NCBI GenBank assembly: GCA_023386135.1
Contig: JAEWKG010000207.1
Span: 1-17,147 of the forward strand
DNA length: 17,147 nucleotides
Direction: 5' to 3'
Source: Pseudomonadota bacterium
GTDB taxonomy: Bacteria; Pseudomonadota; Alphaproteobacteria; Sphingomonadales; Sphingomonadaceae
Part shown: piece after piece, positions 14,880-17,147 of the stretch
Layout of the letters: each line of letters opens with the position of its first letter
Position numbering within the stretch: the first letter of the stretch is position 1
The notes under the pieces: generated by a model
The model's database searches: none
Told to the model about the DNA's origin: nothing
What the model saw: only the letters and a program-made list of their open reading frames with translations
Position numbers and translations under genes: made by a program

Positions 14880-14897
14880 ATTCACTCCCGAGTGAAT
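14880..14897. promoter_or_regulatory. Perfect palindrome upstream of the receptor promoter
   Basis: ATTCACTC (14880-14887) and GAGTGAAT (14890-14897) are a perfect 8-bp inverted repeat around CC, within a locally AT-rich stretch. It lies 5 bases upstream of the -35 box of the receptor promoter, a position that fits an activator or a TetR-like repressor. It could instead serve as a weak hairpin at the end of the upstream efflux operon, but it lacks a T-run long enough for a good terminator. Confidence 0.55.
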
Positions 14898-14937
14898 ATT
14901 ATTGGAAGGATAGGCAAGAGAGGGGTATTACTTGTGT

Positions 14938-16512
14938 TCAGTCCGCTGCGGCGTGCCCTCCGCCGCCTTCGGGCCGGCGGCAGAGCCAGACCAGCACGAT
15001 CAATGCTGCCGATAGATAGGCCGACAGCCGGAAAAGGTCGGTCGATGCGAGCAGATAGGCCTGGCCGACCATCTGCCGAGTGACCGCCCCTGCCGCCTGC
15101 TGCGCGGTCATGCCCATCTGCTGCAGGCGATCGAGCCCGAGATTGAGCGCCACTCCATTACCGATCGCTTCCGCCAGATGTGCCTGGTGAAGTGCCTCGC
15201 GGCGATCCCACGCGGTGGTCACGATCGAGGCGGCGAACGAGCCCGCAACGATGCGTGTGAAGTTAGACAACCCGGTGGCCGCCGGAATGCGCTCCGGAGC
15301 GATGCGATCGAGCGAGATGGTCAGCATCGACAGGAAGAAGGTTGCCATCGACACGCCCTGCACCAGCAGCGGCAGCATGAAGTCGGTAAAGCTCGCCGAG
15401 GTGTTATAGCCCGACCGCATCCAGTAACTGATCACGAAGCCGACGAAAGCGACGGTCGCGAGGATTCGCGCGTCGATCCGCCCTGCGAGGCGCGCCGCGA
15501 GCGGCGTCAGGATCACGGCGATGAGGCCCGACGGAGCCGCGACCAATCCGGCCCAGGTTGCAGTGTAACCGAGTTGAGTCTGCAGCCACAGCGGCAGGAT
15601 GAGAATGTTGGCGAAGAACACCGCGTAGCCGAGGCAAAACGCGATGTTGCCGATCGCGAAGTTGCGGCTGCGGAACAGCGACAGATCAACGATCGGGTTC
15701 GCCTCGGTCAGCTCCCAGATCAGCCACGCGGCGAAAAGAACCGCGGCGGTCACGGCCAGCACGACGATGGTCGGATCATTGAACCAGTCGGCGTTCTTGC
15801 CGAGATCGAGCATGATCTGGAGCAAGCCGACCCAGAGGACGAGAAGGCCGATGCCAACCATGTCGATCGGCAGCTTGACGGTCGGAGTCTCGCGGCTGCG
15901 CAGGTTGAGCCAGCAGATCGTGGCGGCGAACACGCCAAACGGCAGGTTGATGAGGAAGATCCACGACCAGTGGAAGTTGTCCGAGATGTAGCCGCCGAGG
16001 ATCGGACCCATGATCGGCGCCACCAGCGTCGTCATCGACCAGATGCCGAGCGCGGTGGAGCGCTTGTTGGCCGGGAAGATCGCGATGAGCAGCGCCTGGC
16101 TCCCCGGCATCATCGGCCCCGACACCCCGCCCTGCAGCACGCGGAAGGCAATCAGCGAGGACAGGTTCCACGCCACTCCGCACAGGAACGAAGCGACGGT
16201 GAACAGCGCAAGGCTGGTGCAGAACACCCGCACCACGCCGAAGCGCCGCATCAGCCAGCCGGTGAGCGGCACCGAGATGCCGTTGGCGACCGCGAACGCG
16301 GTGACGATCCACGTCGACAGTTCACTCGACACGCCGAGGTTGCCGGCGATGGTCGGCAGCGAGACGTTGGCGATGGTGGTGTCGAGCACCATCATGAAAG
16401 TGCCCAGCGCAAGCGCGAAGGCGACCAGCGCCAGCCGTCCGGCCTCGAGCGGCTTCGGCTCGCTCGCGCTGCTTGCCGCAGCCGCGGGGGCCGGCTGAAC
16501 GGCGCTCGCCAT
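14938..16512 (-). CDS. emrB: DHA2-family MFS efflux transporter (EmrB/QacA-type)
   Basis: A 524-residue, 14-helix drug:proton antiporter of the DHA2 family. The first helix holds the family motif LDTTIANVSLPTIAGNLG (43-60), followed by STWIVTAFAVANGISVPLTGWLMRRFG (66-92). A proline- and alanine-rich N-terminal tail precedes the first helix. The ATG at 16512 shares one base with the stop of the upstream membrane-fusion gene (TGATG), so the two subunits are made together. With EmrA and an outer-membrane TolC-like channel it would pump hydrophobic toxic compounds out across both membranes. The usual third gene may lie beyond the right edge. Expected length is about 510-530, so it appears complete. 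Confidence 0.9.
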   Translation of the reverse strand: MASAVQPAPAAAASSASEPKPLEAGRLALVAFALALGTFMMVLDTTIANVSLPTIAGNLGVSSELSTWIVTAFAVANGISVPLTGWLMRRFGVVRVFCTSLALFTVASFLCGVAWNLSSLIAFRVLQGGVSGPMMPGSQALLIAIFPANKRSTALGIWSMTTLVAPIMGPILGGYISDNFHWSWIFLINLPFGVFAATICWLNLRSRETPTVKLPIDMVGIGLLVLWVGLLQIMLDLGKNADWFNDPTIVVLAVTAAVLFAAWLIWELTEANPIVDLSLFRSRNFAIGNIAFCLGYAVFFANILILPLWLQTQLGYTATWAGLVAAPSGLIAVILTPLAARLAGRIDARILATVAFVGFVISYWMRSGYNTSASFTDFMLPLLVQGVSMATFFLSMLTISLDRIAPERIPAATGLSNFTRIVAGSFAASIVTTAWDRREALHQAHLAEAIGNGVALNLGLDRLQQMGMTAQQAAGAVTRQMVGQAYLLASTDLFRLSAYLSAALIVLVWLCRRPEGGGGHAAAD

Positions 16513-17147
16513 CAGCGGTTCGCGGCGATGATCTGCCGGATGCGCGCCTCGACCGCCGGGTCGGGGCCCGCCGCTTCGTCGCCGCGATAGGGCGCGCTGG
16601 CGACCGCGCCGATACGTGGCCCGCGCTGATCCGAGGTGGCGACCGTGGTCTTGACCGACAGGCCTACCCGCAGCGGGTTGGCGGCAAGCTCCTTCGGATC
16701 GAGCGCGATGCGCACGGGCACGCGCTGCACGATCTTGATCCAGTTTCCGCTCGCGTTCTGCGGCGGCAGCAGCGCAAAGGCGCTCCCCGATCCAGCGCCG
16801 AGCCCGGCAACCTTGCCGTGGAAGACCACGTCGTCGCCGTACATGTCGGCCACGACGGTGGCGGGCTGGCCGATGCGCAGATCCTTGAGCTGGGTCTCGC
16901 GGAAGTTCGCATCCACCCACACCTTGGTGAGCGGCACCACCGCCATCAGCGGCGCGCCCGCCTGGATCTGCTGCCCGACCTGCGCCGAGCGCTGCCCGAC
17001 CACGCCATCGACCGGCGCGACGATGCGCATGTGGCTCCTGGCGATCGCCGCCTTGCGGTACGCAGCCGCCGCCGCGAGCACCGCCGGGTTGGTGGCCACG
17101 TCGGGGCCGGCCACCGCCGTGCGCGCCTGCGCGCGCTGACTCTGCGC
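16512..17147 (-). CDS. emrA: HlyD/EmrA-type membrane-fusion protein, C-terminal part
   Basis: The gene enters from the right edge; 211 codons of its 3' part are visible and the frame is open to the window end. The remaining sequence shows the end of the coiled-coil hairpin, then the lipoyl and barrel core: SHMRIVAPVDGVVGQRSAQVGQQIQ, VVPLTKVWVDANFRETQLKDLRIGQPA and NASGNWIKIVQRVPVRIALDP, which are hallmarks of EmrA. It is the periplasmic adaptor that links the inner-membrane pump to an outer-membrane channel. It is joined to the EmrB gene by a one-base stop/start overlap. Its start, membrane anchor and any regulator upstream are outside the window. Confidence 0.9.
   Translation of the reverse strand, partial: AQSQRAQARTAVAGPDVATNPAVLAAAAAYRKAAIARSHMRIVAPVDGVVGQRSAQVGQQIQAGAPLMAVVPLTKVWVDANFRETQLKDLRIGQPATVVADMYGDDVVFHGKVAGLGAGSGSAFALLPPQNASGNWIKIVQRVPVRIALDPKELAANPLRVGLSVKTTVATSDQRGPRIGAVASAPYRGDEAAGPDPAVEARIRQIIAANR

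Noticed and set aside
15178..16590. A 470-codon plus-strand frame opposite emrB
   Set aside because: It is antisense to a clear 14-helix transporter, and its Arg/Glu/Asp/His-rich composition has no recognisable domain.
1..17147. CRISPR array, tRNA, prophage, toxin-antitoxin or defence system
   Set aside because: No regularly spaced repeats, cloverleaf-like sequence, integrase or nuclease/toxin motifs were seen anywhere in the window.

Overview
The window is GC-rich DNA with tightly packed genes and very short intergenic gaps. The gene content points to an alphaproteobacterium, most likely of the Sphingomonadales: a TonB-dependent receptor of the type abundant there, a secreted type-B carboxylesterase next to a Spinster-like MFS carrier, beta-oxidation genes, and a REP-like inverted repeat. 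The genus cannot be fixed from the sequence alone. No tRNA, rRNA, CRISPR array, phage gene or insertion sequence was seen, and no stretch longer than 300 bases lacks a gene or gene remnant.

Positions 1-2372 are a lipid or branched-chain acyl-CoA degradation patch. The 5' end of an enoyl-CoA hydratase gene runs off the left edge on the minus strand. It diverges from a thiolase gene followed five bases later by a hormone-sensitive-lipase-family esterase. A 20-bp imperfect palindrome resembling MerR/LiuR-type operators lies between the divergent genes. Positions 2460-4123 carry 4-hydroxyphenylpyruvate dioxygenase (tyrosine catabolism), translationally coupled to a small vicinal-oxygen-chelate (VOC) protein of unknown substrate. 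A perfect palindrome sits over the likely promoter. A 126-bp inverted repeat made of two 50-bp arms closes this unit.

Positions 4293-7112 look like the remains of a polysaccharide locus. An intact WecC-type UDP-ManNAc dehydrogenase is followed by the first half of a GDP-mannose/UDP-glucose dehydrogenase. That gene breaks off in mid-domain at about 6300 and is joined directly to what looks like the last 41 codons of an O-antigen ligase/polymerase, followed by a coupled hypothetical membrane-anchored protein. The simplest reading is an internal deletion of an exopolysaccharide cluster, or else an assembly chimera.

Positions 7115-12459 hold a TetR regulator divergent from a coupled MFS carrier and secreted carboxylesterase, and a convergent fatty acyl-CoA synthetase. 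Upstream of the synthetase, on the same strand, is a TonB-dependent receptor with its own good promoter and a perfect 18-bp palindrome just upstream of its -35 box. Receptor, esterase, carrier and acyl-CoA ligase together could take up, hydrolyse and activate an ester or acyl compound; this is inference from context. At the right edge an EmrA-EmrB type efflux pair runs on the minus strand, with emrA cut by the window end.
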